The notes under the pieces are model-generated. The model saw only the letters and a program-made list of their open reading frames with translations, was not told the DNA's origin and searched no databases. A stretch of 15,436 nucleotides of DNA from JBDSTZ01 sp039927975 (lineage in GTDB: Bacteria > Pseudomonadota > Gammaproteobacteria > Burkholderiales > Burkholderiaceae_D), in the NCBI GenBank assembly GCA_039927975.1, contig JBDSTZ010000025.1:1-15436 (forward strand), read 5' to 3'. Below are positions 8,275 through 14,258 of this stretch, in pieces. Each line of letters opens with the position of its first letter. Within the stretch, counting starts at the first letter, position 1. The position numbers and the translations under genes were made by a program.

Positions 8275-8659
8275 GGATGCCTTCATGTAGCGGCCGATGA
8301 TTAGCGCCTATTCCCAAGAGTAACTTACGAACTTCGATCAACAGACTTTCGCCCAAAAACGGTTTGTGCAAAAACGCGTCGAAGCTTGAGCCTTTCGCCA
8401 CATCGCCACGCGACGACCCGCTTATCAACAATATTGGCAATTGCGCGGTAGACGGATCGGCGCGCAGTTCCTCGCTCAATTCAACACCGGTCATGTCCGG
8501 CATTTGGCAGTCGGAGATGAGCAATTGCGGGGACTTCCTGCGGATACTGGTGAGCGCTTCGGCCCCGCTGCTGGCGATACTGACTTCAAAACCTTGTAAC
8601 TCTAAATACATCGAACAGGTCTCGGCCATTGCCTCGTCATCGTCCACGATCAGTATCAT
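8261..8659 (-). CDS. Single-domain response regulator (CheY-like receiver)
   Basis: A 132-residue protein that is one receiver domain and nothing else. Acidic pocket Asp6-Asp7-Asp8 is in LIVDDDEA, phospho-acceptor Asp50 is in LLISDCQMPDMTG, switch Ser80 is in ILLISGSS, and Lys99 is in AFLHKPF. With no DNA-binding or enzymatic output domain it must act through a protein partner, most simply the kinase encoded next to it or a distant phosphorelay. The ATG (8657-8659) has GGAG five bases upstream on its strand. It is the first gene of the pair and overlaps the kinase gene. The last 18 residues or so (GIGANHRPLHEGIRAII) run past the usual receiver end and coincide with the overlap. Confidence 0.9.
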   Translation of the reverse strand: MILIVDDDEAMAETCSMYLELQGFEVSIASSGAEALTSIRRKSPQLLISDCQMPDMTGVELSEELRADPSTAQLPILLISGSSRGDVAKGSSFDAFLHKPFLGESLLIEVRKLLLGIGANHRPLHEGIRAII

Positions 8660-8960
8660 AAATTCTCCATGCCGCCTGGAGTTGACGCCGAGGCGTCGGC
8701 AGGTGGCCGGAATTGACCTCAGGCGCAGTATTGAACATCGACGTGGGACGGTCTGTCGGTTACCGCACGAAAAGCTTCCGGAGGGAAATCCCTAAACGTT
8801 GCGTTGGCCCGTATGAACAGCTGGTTCGGCTCAATCCTTGCGAGTGGCTGCTTGTGCTTCGGTCAATTCACCGCCAAGGGCATCACGCTGGCCCCGGCCA
8901 CCGCGGTGGCGCTGTCCCCCAAGGGCCGCAACACCTCGTTCGCCTACAACCGCAAGGAAG

Positions 8961-8992
8961 CGAGATGACCGGAATGCCGAACACGCGGCTTA
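8961..8992 (-). repeat. Inverted copy of pyrE 6886-6917
   Basis: 32 bases whose reverse complement matches the intact pyrE with two mismatches (at 8983 and 8991). The first 22 bases are identical. It is embedded between direct-orientation pyrE pieces. Confidence 0.9.
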
Positions 8993-8995
8993 ACC

Positions 8996-9059
8996 CGATC
9001 CGGAACTGGCGCAGCGTACCGAAGCGGTGGCGGCCTGCCGCACCCGTTACGGCGTGTGA
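8996..9059 (+). repeat. Direct repeat of the last 64 bases of pyrE
   Basis: 57 of 64 positions match 6965-7028, ending at the stop codon (TAG in pyrE, TGA here). The two copies bracket the receiver-kinase pair at a distance of about 2.03 kb. Confidence 0.9.
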
Positions 9060-9186
9060 ACGTGGCCGCCCTGATCAGCGTACGAGGGAAACACCGAAAC
9101 ACCGATGCCCCGCCCTTGGATCGTTCCAGGGGCTGCCAGGCATGCAGTGTGTTTTTGTGTACTGGCGCGACCTGCCGCGCTGATGG

Positions 9187-9597
9187 TCAAGCTTCGGCTT
9201 TGGCCGCCGTGCCTTCGGTGTCGCGCACGTTCTTCTGCACCGCCACGGCGGCGAACAGGCTCAGGACAAAGCCCATGGCGTAAAAGCCTTTTTCACTGTT
9301 GGCCAGGGTGGCGTTCCACAGGCCGATGCTGAGCAAGCCGATGACCGCCAGCACGGAGATCCAGCACAGATTGAAGTACAAACCGGTCACCGGGGTGCCC
9401 TCGGCGCGGTCGCGCACGGATTTTTGCAGCGACACCGCAGCGAAGAGACCGTACAGGAGCAAGGTGAGGTAATAGCCTTTTTCGTTCAGCGCCATGGTCG
9501 CGTTCCACAAGCCGGCCAGGTAGCAAACCACGCCCACCAGTAGTGCGATCCAGGAGGCGGCGACGAAGGCTGCCGATGGGCGTTGCGGTTTTGACAT
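9187..9597 (-). CDS. YiaA/YiaB-family inner-membrane protein
   Basis: A 136-residue protein with four predicted membrane helices formed by two copies of a two-helix unit, as in the YiaAB domain family. The copies align as GLWNATMALNEKGYY...LFAAVSLQKSVRD (29-63) and GLWNATLANSEKGFY...LFAAVAVQKNVRD (92-126). Positively charged QKxVRD ends follow helices 2 and 4. The biochemical role of the family is not known. ATG 9595-9597 has AGGAG seven bases upstream. It stands alone, flanked by the pyrE remnant on one side and a 245-base gap on the other. The product family is fairly sure; nothing in the neighbourhood suggests a function. Confidence 0.85.
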   Translation of the reverse strand: MSKPQRPSAAFVAASWIALLVGVVCYLAGLWNATMALNEKGYYLTLLLYGLFAAVSLQKSVRDRAEGTPVTGLYFNLCWISVLAVIGLLSIGLWNATLANSEKGFYAMGFVLSLFAAVAVQKNVRDTEGTAAKAEA

Positions 9598-9842
9598 AGT
9601 GTGCTCCTGTGGGATGAAGTAGATTCTCTAGGGAAATAATATTATAAATATAAGTCGCGTGCTTGCTTGATTCACAGCATGCCAGAGGCGCAACGCTGTG
9701 GTTCGGCACTTGGCCGTTCTGATAGCTATCAAGCTTCCGCTGACGGCGCGTTCAGTGCACCTTTCGAGTTTCCCAAGATAGATATCCTTCTGTCATGAAG
9801 TCAGTTTCATCACGTCATGCTTGAGCTGTTCTGTTTTTTTTT
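9598..9842. other. Gap between the YiaA-type and LysR genes
   Basis: 245 bases, noticeably AT-richer than its surroundings. It holds the promoter patch above and a run of ten T (9834-9843) that ends inside the LysR stop codon, meaning the LysR mRNA has a short A-tract right after its stop. No open frame of note and no clear hairpin with a T-run for LysR termination were found. Confidence 0.5.
9641..9646 (-). promoter_or_regulatory. Likely -10 box for the YiaA-type gene
   Basis: TATAAT on the minus strand, within an AT-only patch at about 9634-9652, 44 bases before the gene start. The -35 region is weak (TCAAGC near 9665-9670 at 18-base spacing), so the promoter call rests mainly on the perfect -10 and its position. 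Confidence 0.45.
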
Positions 9843-10781
9843 TCACTCGCCGCTCACACAGACCGCGACCGGCTCATGGCCCGCCCTGAGATATTCCTGA
9901 TAAAACGCCACAAACGCCTGCGCCTTGCGTGAAATATGGCACCCCGGCGGGTACACGGCAAACATTCCGCCCGAAGCCAGCCGCCACGCCGGCAGCAGGC
10001 GCACCAGTGTGCCGTTGCGCAGGTCTTCCTGCGCGCTGAACTCGTCCAGCACCGACACCCCGCCGCCATGCCGCAGCATCGCGCGCAGGGTGCCGGGCGA
10101 ATCCACCTTGACGCGCGAGTTCAGCTGCACGGTGGTCGACTTGCCCTTTGTCGAGGTGAAGGTCCAGGTCAGCGGCTTGGGCAGCAGCGTCAGCGCCAGC
10201 CAGTCGAGCCGCATCAGGTCTTCCGGCCTGCGGATAGGGCGGTGCTGGCGCAGGTAGTCCGGCGACGCCACCGGATACTGTGCAAACTCCCCCAGTTGCA
10301 CCGCGCGCAGCGACGAGTCGCGCAGCCAGCCGAAGCGGATTGCGATATCGATCCCTTCGGCCACCAGGTCGGAGACCCGGTCGCTGGCGCGCAAATCGAT
10401 GTGCAGCGCGGGATGACGCGCGGCGAAACGCACCAGCGCGGGTGCGAGCGACTGCGCGCCATGGTCGACCGGCGCGGCGATCCGCAAGGTGCCGCTCAAT
10501 GCGGCGGTCGCAGCGTGCAGATTGTCGACCGCGCTTAGCAGCTGCTGCAAGGGCGGCCATGCTTGTTCGTGCAGCGCCTGGCCGGCCTCGGTCAGCGCCA
10601 CCTGGCGCGTGGTGCGCGAGAACAGGGTCGTGCCGAGGCGCTTTTCGAGCCGGGCGATTTCCAGGCTCACCTTGGCCGGCGCCACGCCCAGCCGTTCGGC
10701 CGCGCCGCTGAAGCCGCGCGCCTCGACGACCGCGTTAAACACCAGCAGGTCGTTCAGGTCGATGTGTCCGGGCAGGGCCAT
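9843..10781 (-). CDS. LysR-family transcriptional regulator
   Basis: A 312-residue regulator. The winged helix-turn-helix occupies about residues 8-67 (DLNDLLVFNAVVEARGFSGA, LGVAPAKVSLEIARLEKRLG, LFSRTTRQVALTEAG). The effector-binding domain follows from about 95 to 300 (LRIAAPVDHGAQ, HIDLRASDRVSDLVAEGIDIAIRFG, SVLDEFSAQEDLRNGTLVRLLP). LysR proteins usually act as tetramers, bind a small inducer and control a divergent target. Here the divergent gene is the NAD(P)-binding oxidoreductase, separated by about 130 bases, which is the most likely target along with the regulator itself. ATG 10779-10781 is used; no clear ribosome site precedes it. The effector cannot be predicted. Confidence 0.92.
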   Translation of the reverse strand: MALPGHIDLNDLLVFNAVVEARGFSGAAERLGVAPAKVSLEIARLEKRLGTTLFSRTTRQVALTEAGQALHEQAWPPLQQLLSAVDNLHAATAALSGTLRIAAPVDHGAQSLAPALVRFAARHPALHIDLRASDRVSDLVAEGIDIAIRFGWLRDSSLRAVQLGEFAQYPVASPDYLRQHRPIRRPEDLMRLDWLALTLLPKPLTWTFTSTKGKSTTVQLNSRVKVDSPGTLRAMLRHGGGVSVLDEFSAQEDLRNGTLVRLLPAWRLASGGMFAVYPPGCHISRKAQAFVAFYQEYLRAGHEPVAVCVSGE

Positions 10782-10911
10782 GGCGCGATTATTAAGATTT
10801 TGAAATGAATGAATTATGCACTTGCCTGTTTATCTAAACAAGCGATCGGCGCATCATGCTTCGCATGGACGAGCATCGTCTTCACCATCTCGATCGACAA
10901 GGGGAACAACA
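10782..10911. promoter_or_regulatory. Divergent control region between LysR and oxidoreductase genes
   Basis: About 130 bases that must hold both promoters and any LysR site. The clearest dyad is CATGC-ttc-GCATG (10855-10867), which could be an operator or a small hairpin; it does not carry the classic T-N11-A with long arms. AAGGGG at 10899-10904 is the ribosome site for the oxidoreductase. No strong sigma-70 hexamers were recognised. Confidence 0.4.
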
Positions 10912-11550
10912 ATAAAAGTAGCTCTGATAGGCGCAAGCGGATTTATCGGTTCGACACTGCTGGACGAAGCGGTGGCGCGCGGCCACCAGGTCACGGCGCT
11001 GGTGTCGCGCCCGGAGCGCGTGGCCGCGGCCCCCAACGTGATCGCGGTGCGCGCCGATGTCAATGACACGGCGGCGCTGGCGCAGCAACTGAAGGGCCAC
11101 GATGCCGTCATCACGGCGTTCAGCGGGCACGCCCAGGCCGACACCTACGATTATTTCGTCGCCGGCTTCATATCGATTGTCGCCGCCGTCAAACGCGCCG
11201 AGATCGGGCGCCTGCTGGTGGTCGGCGGCGCCGGCAGCCTCGAAGTCGCGCCAGGGGTGCAGGTGCTCGACACGCCGGACTTCCCGGCCGCGTACAAACA
11301 GAGCGCCGAAGGTGCGCGCCGCGCGCTCGATTTGCTCAAGGACGAGCCATCGCTGAACTGGACCATGCTGAGTCCCGCCGCGCTGATCGCACCGGGCGAG
11401 CGCACCGGTGTTTTCCGCCTCGGCACCGATCAGCTGCTGGTTGACGCGCAAGGGCAGAGCCGTATTTCGGTGCAGGATTACGCGGTCGCGATGATCGATG
11501 AACTCGAACGGCCGGCGCACCCGCGCAGGAGATTCACGCTGGCGTATTGA
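10912..11550 (+). CDS. NAD(P)-binding atypical short-chain oxidoreductase, apparent ATA start
   Basis: A 212-residue Rossmann protein of the NAD(P)H-binding/NmrA-like SDR group. The dinucleotide motif GASGFIG is at residues 7-13, followed by ADVNDTAAL, HDAVITAFSGH, LLVVGGAGSLEVAPG, DTPDFPAAYK, and LSPAALIAPGERTG; the C-terminus RISVQDYAVAMIDELE is typical of this family of about 210 residues. Relatives begin MKVALIGA; here the codon before AAA GTA GCT is ATA (10912-10914), and AAGGGG lies seven bases before it. The only standard in-frame starts are ATG 10816 and TTG 10822, which add about 30 low-complexity residues (rich in Ser, Arg and His) that do not look like part of the fold and have no ribosome site. 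Either ATA is used as the start or the gene is read from 10816. The substrate is unknown. Confidence 0.8.
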   Translation: MKVALIGASGFIGSTLLDEAVARGHQVTALVSRPERVAAAPNVIAVRADVNDTAALAQQLKGHDAVITAFSGHAQADTYDYFVAGFISIVAAVKRAEIGRLLVVGGAGSLEVAPGVQVLDTPDFPAAYKQSAEGARRALDLLKDEPSLNWTMLSPAALIAPGERTGVFRLGTDQLLVDAQGQSRISVQDYAVAMIDELERPAHPRRRFTLAY

Positions 11551-11568
11551 AAAGAATGTGACAAACTA

Positions 11569-11591
11569 GCGTTGAAAACCACTTTCAACGC
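11569..11591. terminator. Hairpin between convergent oxidoreductase and unknown genes
   Basis: GCGTTGAAA (11569-11577) pairs perfectly with TTTCAACGC (11583-11591) around a 5-base loop. It sits 18 bases after the oxidoreductase stop. On the minus strand it is followed by TAGTTTGT, a modest T-rich tail, so it could end the convergent cassette as well. No T-run on the plus side. Confidence 0.55.
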
Positions 11592-11657
11592 ACGAGTGAC
11601 AGGTGAAATTTTCAGAGAGGAAACACGCAGTCCGGAAGCCCGCGCCAGCCGCTGGCT

Positions 11658-11903
11658 TTACGCAGTTTTCCCTTTCCGAACGATCGAGAATTCCGGGATG
11701 TCGATCGACGATGGCCCGAACACTGCGGCGTGACGACCCCGGCTGATGGGCTTGCCACTTAATGTCACATGAATACGGCCTTGGAAAGGCTTCACTTCAT
11801 CGGCAATGGGCTCGGCCGATTCGGCAAGCTTGGCGCGCAGGGCCGCTGCCGCCAGCTTGTACGTGCTGTTCTCGCTCGGGGGGCATTTTTTAAGCGCGCT
11901 CAT
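11658..11903 (-). CDS. Small basic protein of unknown function
   Basis: An 81-residue protein that I do not recognise. It starts MSALKKCPPSEN, has an Ala/Lys-rich predicted helix (YKLAAAALRAKLAESAEP, about 14-31) and then a basic, likely beta-rich half (IHVTLSGKPISRGRHAAVFG). There is no membrane segment or signal peptide. ATG 11901-11903 overlaps the stop of the larger gene upstream by 4 bases (ATGA), so it is the second gene of a coupled pair. The open frame extends back to 11960, but that part lies inside the larger gene and is not preferred. The size, charge and coupling would suit a partner, antidote or chaperone of the larger protein, but nothing in its sequence proves this. No clear ribosome site precedes it, consistent with coupling. 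Confidence 0.65.
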   Translation of the reverse strand: MSALKKCPPSENSTYKLAAAALRAKLAESAEPIADEVKPFQGRIHVTLSGKPISRGRHAAVFGPSSIDIPEFSIVRKGKTA

Positions 11904-12673
11904 GGTTTGATCTCCGGCATCGGAAGAACGTCGAACAGAAAGTTTAGCAGGATCCTCCAACTACGACTGCCGGCGCTCAAGTCGAATCGCATCTGCCTCC
12001 CGCGGCCAAGGGCAGTCCACCAGGCCGGATCCGTGTCGATCACGTCCTGGACTGTCTTGCACGTGCGCAAGGTTTCGGATGCTGCCGCGTTCAGTTCGGC
12101 AAAGTCAAGGGCGGCGTCGAAGCCAAACTTCGGCCAGACAGCGAACCCAACGAAGCGATCGGGATCATCCAGGACAATCGGGCCATTGCCCCCAGCAAAA
12201 AGCTCAATGTGGCCGAATCCGAGCCGATAGGCGGCAACTGCCATGATGCCGAACGACACCGTTGCCAAGCGCTCAGGCGCGTTGGCTGCCAATATCAGCC
12301 TGCGAATATAGAGCGCGTCAATTCCAAGGGATGTACCTGCTTCATCCCGGAACGCGATCACGCTGGTGTGTTCACCTTTGGCGATGAGAGGATTATTCGA
12401 CATCACGTTAAGGCCGGACGGCACCTTCCCATGCTCTGTCACCTTGCGTGCCCAAACAGTCGATCCGTCCGGGATCATGAACAGCCTGCCTGTCTCCGCT
12501 TCGTCGAGTTGAATGGTCGTGCCGTCAGGGCGTGTAATGGAAATGCCGGTCAAGCGGCATCCTTGGCGGTCGTAGAGCTCGCCTTGAAAATAGGAAATGG
12601 CAATGTCTTGCGCCATCAGCAGGTGTTCTGCCTGGCGGAGATTGTCGCGATCGAACGGGTCGTCGGAGTTCAT
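11900..12673 (-). CDS. Hypothetical protein, first gene of the unknown pair
   Basis: A 257-residue soluble protein, acidic at its N-terminus (MNSDDPFDRDNLRQAEHLL), with no recognised family. Visible traits are a stretch DRQGCRLTGISITRPDGTTIQLDEAE that reads like a beta-sheet module, a Gly-rich block YRLGFGHIELFAGGNGP, a Trp-containing FVGFAVWPKFGFDAALD, and a C-terminal WWTALGRGRQMRFDLSAGSR with conserved-looking Trp, Gly and Arg. No signal peptide or membrane helix is present. ATG 12671-12673 is chosen; a GTG at 12715 in the same frame would add 14 residues (MFGLVAIQSSYTDR) and neither start has a good ribosome site. The GC content appears lower than in gatB next door by eye. It could be a toxin or enzyme with the small downstream protein as partner, but this is inference from gene arrangement only. 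Confidence 0.65.
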   Translation of the reverse strand: MNSDDPFDRDNLRQAEHLLMAQDIAISYFQGELYDRQGCRLTGISITRPDGTTIQLDEAETGRLFMIPDGSTVWARKVTEHGKVPSGLNVMSNNPLIAKGEHTSVIAFRDEAGTSLGIDALYIRRLILAANAPERLATVSFGIMAVAAYRLGFGHIELFAGGNGPIVLDDPDRFVGFAVWPKFGFDAALDFAELNAAASETLRTCKTVQDVIDTDPAWWTALGRGRQMRFDLSAGSRSWRILLNFLFDVLPMPEIKP

Positions 12674-12734
12674 CCGATCAGTGTACGAAGACTGAATCGC
12701 GACGAGTCCAAACACCTCAGTGACGATGCAAGAA

Positions 12735-12761
12735 ATTCTGGCTGCTTTGAGCAGCCAGAAT
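12735..12761 (-). terminator. Intrinsic terminator of the gat operon
   Basis: A perfect 12-base stem, ATTCTGGCTGCT with AGCAGCCAGAAT, closes a 3-base loop. Read on the minus strand it starts 18 bases after the gatB stop and is followed by TTTCTT, a normal terminator tail. It also insulates gatAB from the unknown pair downstream on the same strand. Confidence 0.8.
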
Positions 12762-12779
12762 CACTTTCCAACGCTGATT

Positions 12780-14243
12780 TTAGCCGCCGCTCAGCTTCTT
12801 CTTCAACAGCTCCGTCAACTGGGCCGGATTAGCCTTGCCCTTGGACGCCTTCATGGCCTGGCCGATCAGCGCGTTGATGGCCGCTTCCTTGCCGGCGCGG
12901 TACTGCTCGACCGACTTCTCGTTGGCCGCCAGCACCTGGTCGACAATTGCTTCGAGCGCACCGCTGTCGGAGATCTGGCGCAAGCCCTTCTGGTCGATGA
13001 TCGCGTCGGCCAGGTTCTCGTCGTTCGACTTCGCTTCCCACATCGCCGCGAACACTTCCTTGGCGATCTTGTTGGAGATGGTGCCGTCGGCGATCCGCTT
13101 GAGCAGCAGCGCCAGTTGCGACGCTTCGACCGGCGAGTCGGCGATGTCGACGTTCTCGCGGTTCAGGGTCGAGGCGACGTCGCCCATCAGCCAGTTGGCG
13201 GCCGCCTTGGCGTTTTCCTTGCCTGCCTTGGCCACCACCGCTTCAAAATAAGCCGCCATCGCCTGCGACGAAGTCAGTATCAGGCTGTCGTATTCAGGCA
13301 GCGCATAGTCGCCCACGAAGCGCGCGCGCATCGCCGCCGGCAGTTCCGGCATGTCGGCCTTCACGCGCGCGATCCACTCCTCGCCGACGATCAGCGGCGG
13401 CAGGTCGGGGTCCAGGAAGTAGCGGTAATCCTGGGCGTCTTCCTTGAGGCGCATGACGCGCGTTTCCTTCTTGTCCGGATCCCACAGGATGGTGGCCTGC
13501 TGCACCGTGCCGCCGTCTTCGATCAGTTCGATCTGGCGCCGCACTTCGTAGGTCACCGCTTCCTCGATGAAGCGGAAGGAGTTGAGGTTCTTGATCTCGC
13601 AGCGGGTGCCGAATTCCTTCTGGCCCACCGGACGCACCGAGACGTTGACGTCGCAGCGGAACGAACCTTCCTGCATATTGCCGTCGCAAACGCCGAGCCA
13701 GACCACCAGCGAATGCAGCGCCTTGGCGTAGGCGACCGCTTCGGCGGCGCTGCGCATTTCGGGCTCGGAGACGATTTCGAGCAGCGGCGTGCCGGCGCGG
13801 TTCAAGTCGATGCCGGTCATGCCGGCGTAGTCTTCGTGCAGCGATTTGCCGGCGTCTTCTTCAAGGTGGGCGCGCGTCAGGTTGACGGTCTTGGTCTCGA
13901 ATTTGCCGTTGCGCTCGAAGCCGAAGGTGACTTTGCCGCCGATGACGATCGGGTCTTCGAACTGGCTGATCTGGTAGCCCTTGGGCAGGTCGGGGTAGAA
14001 GTAGTTCTTGCGGGCGAACACCGAGGTCGGCGCGATCTTGGCGTCGACCGCCAGGCCGAAGCGGATCGCGCGCTCGACCGCGCCCTTGTTCATCACCGGC
14101 AGCACGCCCGGCAGCGCCAGGTCGACCGGGCTGGCCTGGGTGTTCGGCTCGGCGCCAAAGGCGATCGCGCTGCCGCTGAAGATTTTCGAATTGGTCGTGA
14201 GCTGCACGTGGTTCTCAAGACCGATGACGACTTCCCATTGCAT
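12780..14243 (-). CDS. gatB: Aspartyl/glutamyl-tRNA amidotransferase subunit B
   Basis: A 487-residue subunit of the GatCAB complex, which converts misacylated Glu-tRNA(Gln) and/or Asp-tRNA(Asn) to the amidated form. GatB binds the tRNA and activates the acyl group with ATP. It begins MQWEVVIGLENHVQL, the family N-terminal signature, and carries NRAGTPLLEIVSEPEMRS (about 150-167), GSFRCDVNVSV, TRCEIKNLNSFRFIEEA, and a helical plus YqeY-like tail (from about 300) ending PAQLTELLKKKLSGG. Length is normal for the family. ATG 14241-14243 has AAGGAA upstream. It follows gatA after 15 bases on the same strand, in the usual gatC-gatA-gatB order, and a strong terminator closes the unit. Confidence 0.97.
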   Translation of the reverse strand: MQWEVVIGLENHVQLTTNSKIFSGSAIAFGAEPNTQASPVDLALPGVLPVMNKGAVERAIRFGLAVDAKIAPTSVFARKNYFYPDLPKGYQISQFEDPIVIGGKVTFGFERNGKFETKTVNLTRAHLEEDAGKSLHEDYAGMTGIDLNRAGTPLLEIVSEPEMRSAAEAVAYAKALHSLVVWLGVCDGNMQEGSFRCDVNVSVRPVGQKEFGTRCEIKNLNSFRFIEEAVTYEVRRQIELIEDGGTVQQATILWDPDKKETRVMRLKEDAQDYRYFLDPDLPPLIVGEEWIARVKADMPELPAAMRARFVGDYALPEYDSLILTSSQAMAAYFEAVVAKAGKENAKAAANWLMGDVASTLNRENVDIADSPVEASQLALLLKRIADGTISNKIAKEVFAAMWEAKSNDENLADAIIDQKGLRQISDSGALEAIVDQVLAANEKSVEQYRAGKEAAINALIGQAMKASKGKANPAQLTELLKKKLSGG

Positions 14244-14258
14244 ATGAATTCCTTGTGA

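Larger units (their letters stand above)
8841..9059 (+). pseudogene. pyrE: Mosaic remnant of pyrE (four pieces, one inverted)
   Basis: Pieces of a second pyrE copy, aligned by eye to the intact gene at 6366-7028. Piece A, 8841-8879, matches 6406-6444 (33/39). Piece B, 8879-8963, matches 6585-6669 (79/85, no gaps). Piece C, 8961-8992, matches 6886-6917 in the opposite orientation (30/32). Piece D, 8996-9059, matches 6965-7028 up to the stop codon (57/64). The order of A, B and D is that of pyrE with about 140 bases missing between A and B and about 295 between B and D; C, drawn from inside that second gap, has been flipped. The A-B junction falls on shared AAG/GG bases and B-C on shared CGA, suggesting microhomology joins. 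A 51-codon frame from ATG 8813 to 8968 spans A and B in the pyrE frame and stops in C. The PRPP loop is absent, so no enzyme activity is possible. Confidence 0.9.
8660..9186. other. 527-base stretch without an intact gene
   Basis: Between the receiver gene and the YiaA-type gene. It holds the pyrE remnant (8841-9059), a small inverted repeat GACGCC-ga-GGCGTC (8684-8697), a palindrome AGGGA-aa-TCCCT (8782-8793) and a tandem GAAACACC pair (9088-9103). The promoter of the receiver-kinase pair must lie in 8660-8840 or so, but no clear sigma-70 hexamers were seen. An open frame running through this stretch (8713-9183) has no recognisable protein character. Confidence 0.6.

Noticed and set aside
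8684..8697. GACGCC-ga-GGCGTC dyad as a terminator or operator
   Set aside because: The stem is only six bases with a two-base loop, there is no T-run, and its place upstream of the receiver gene gives no extra support.
9088..9103. Tandem GAAACACC repeat as a possible CRISPR or iteron
   Set aside because: Only two 8-base units with no spacer and no further copies, so it is not an array.
8713..9183. A 156-codon plus-strand frame across the gene-free stretch
   Set aside because: It reads the pyrE pieces in the wrong frame and shows no domain character, so it is not called as a gene.
11658..12715. Calling the unknown pair a toxin-antitoxin or anti-phage system
   Set aside because: The arrangement is compatible, but no nuclease, kinase, acetyltransferase or DNA-binding motif was recognised, so the pair is left as hypothetical.
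7029..12779. Whole pyrE-gatB interval as a single mobile island
   Set aside because: No integrase, transposase, tRNA or flanking repeat that spans the full interval was seen. The repeat found covers only 7029-9059.
12720..14258. A 512-codon plus-strand open frame
   Set aside because: It is antisense to gatB, which has full family motifs, a ribosome site and operon context. Its own translation is low-complexity with no motif.
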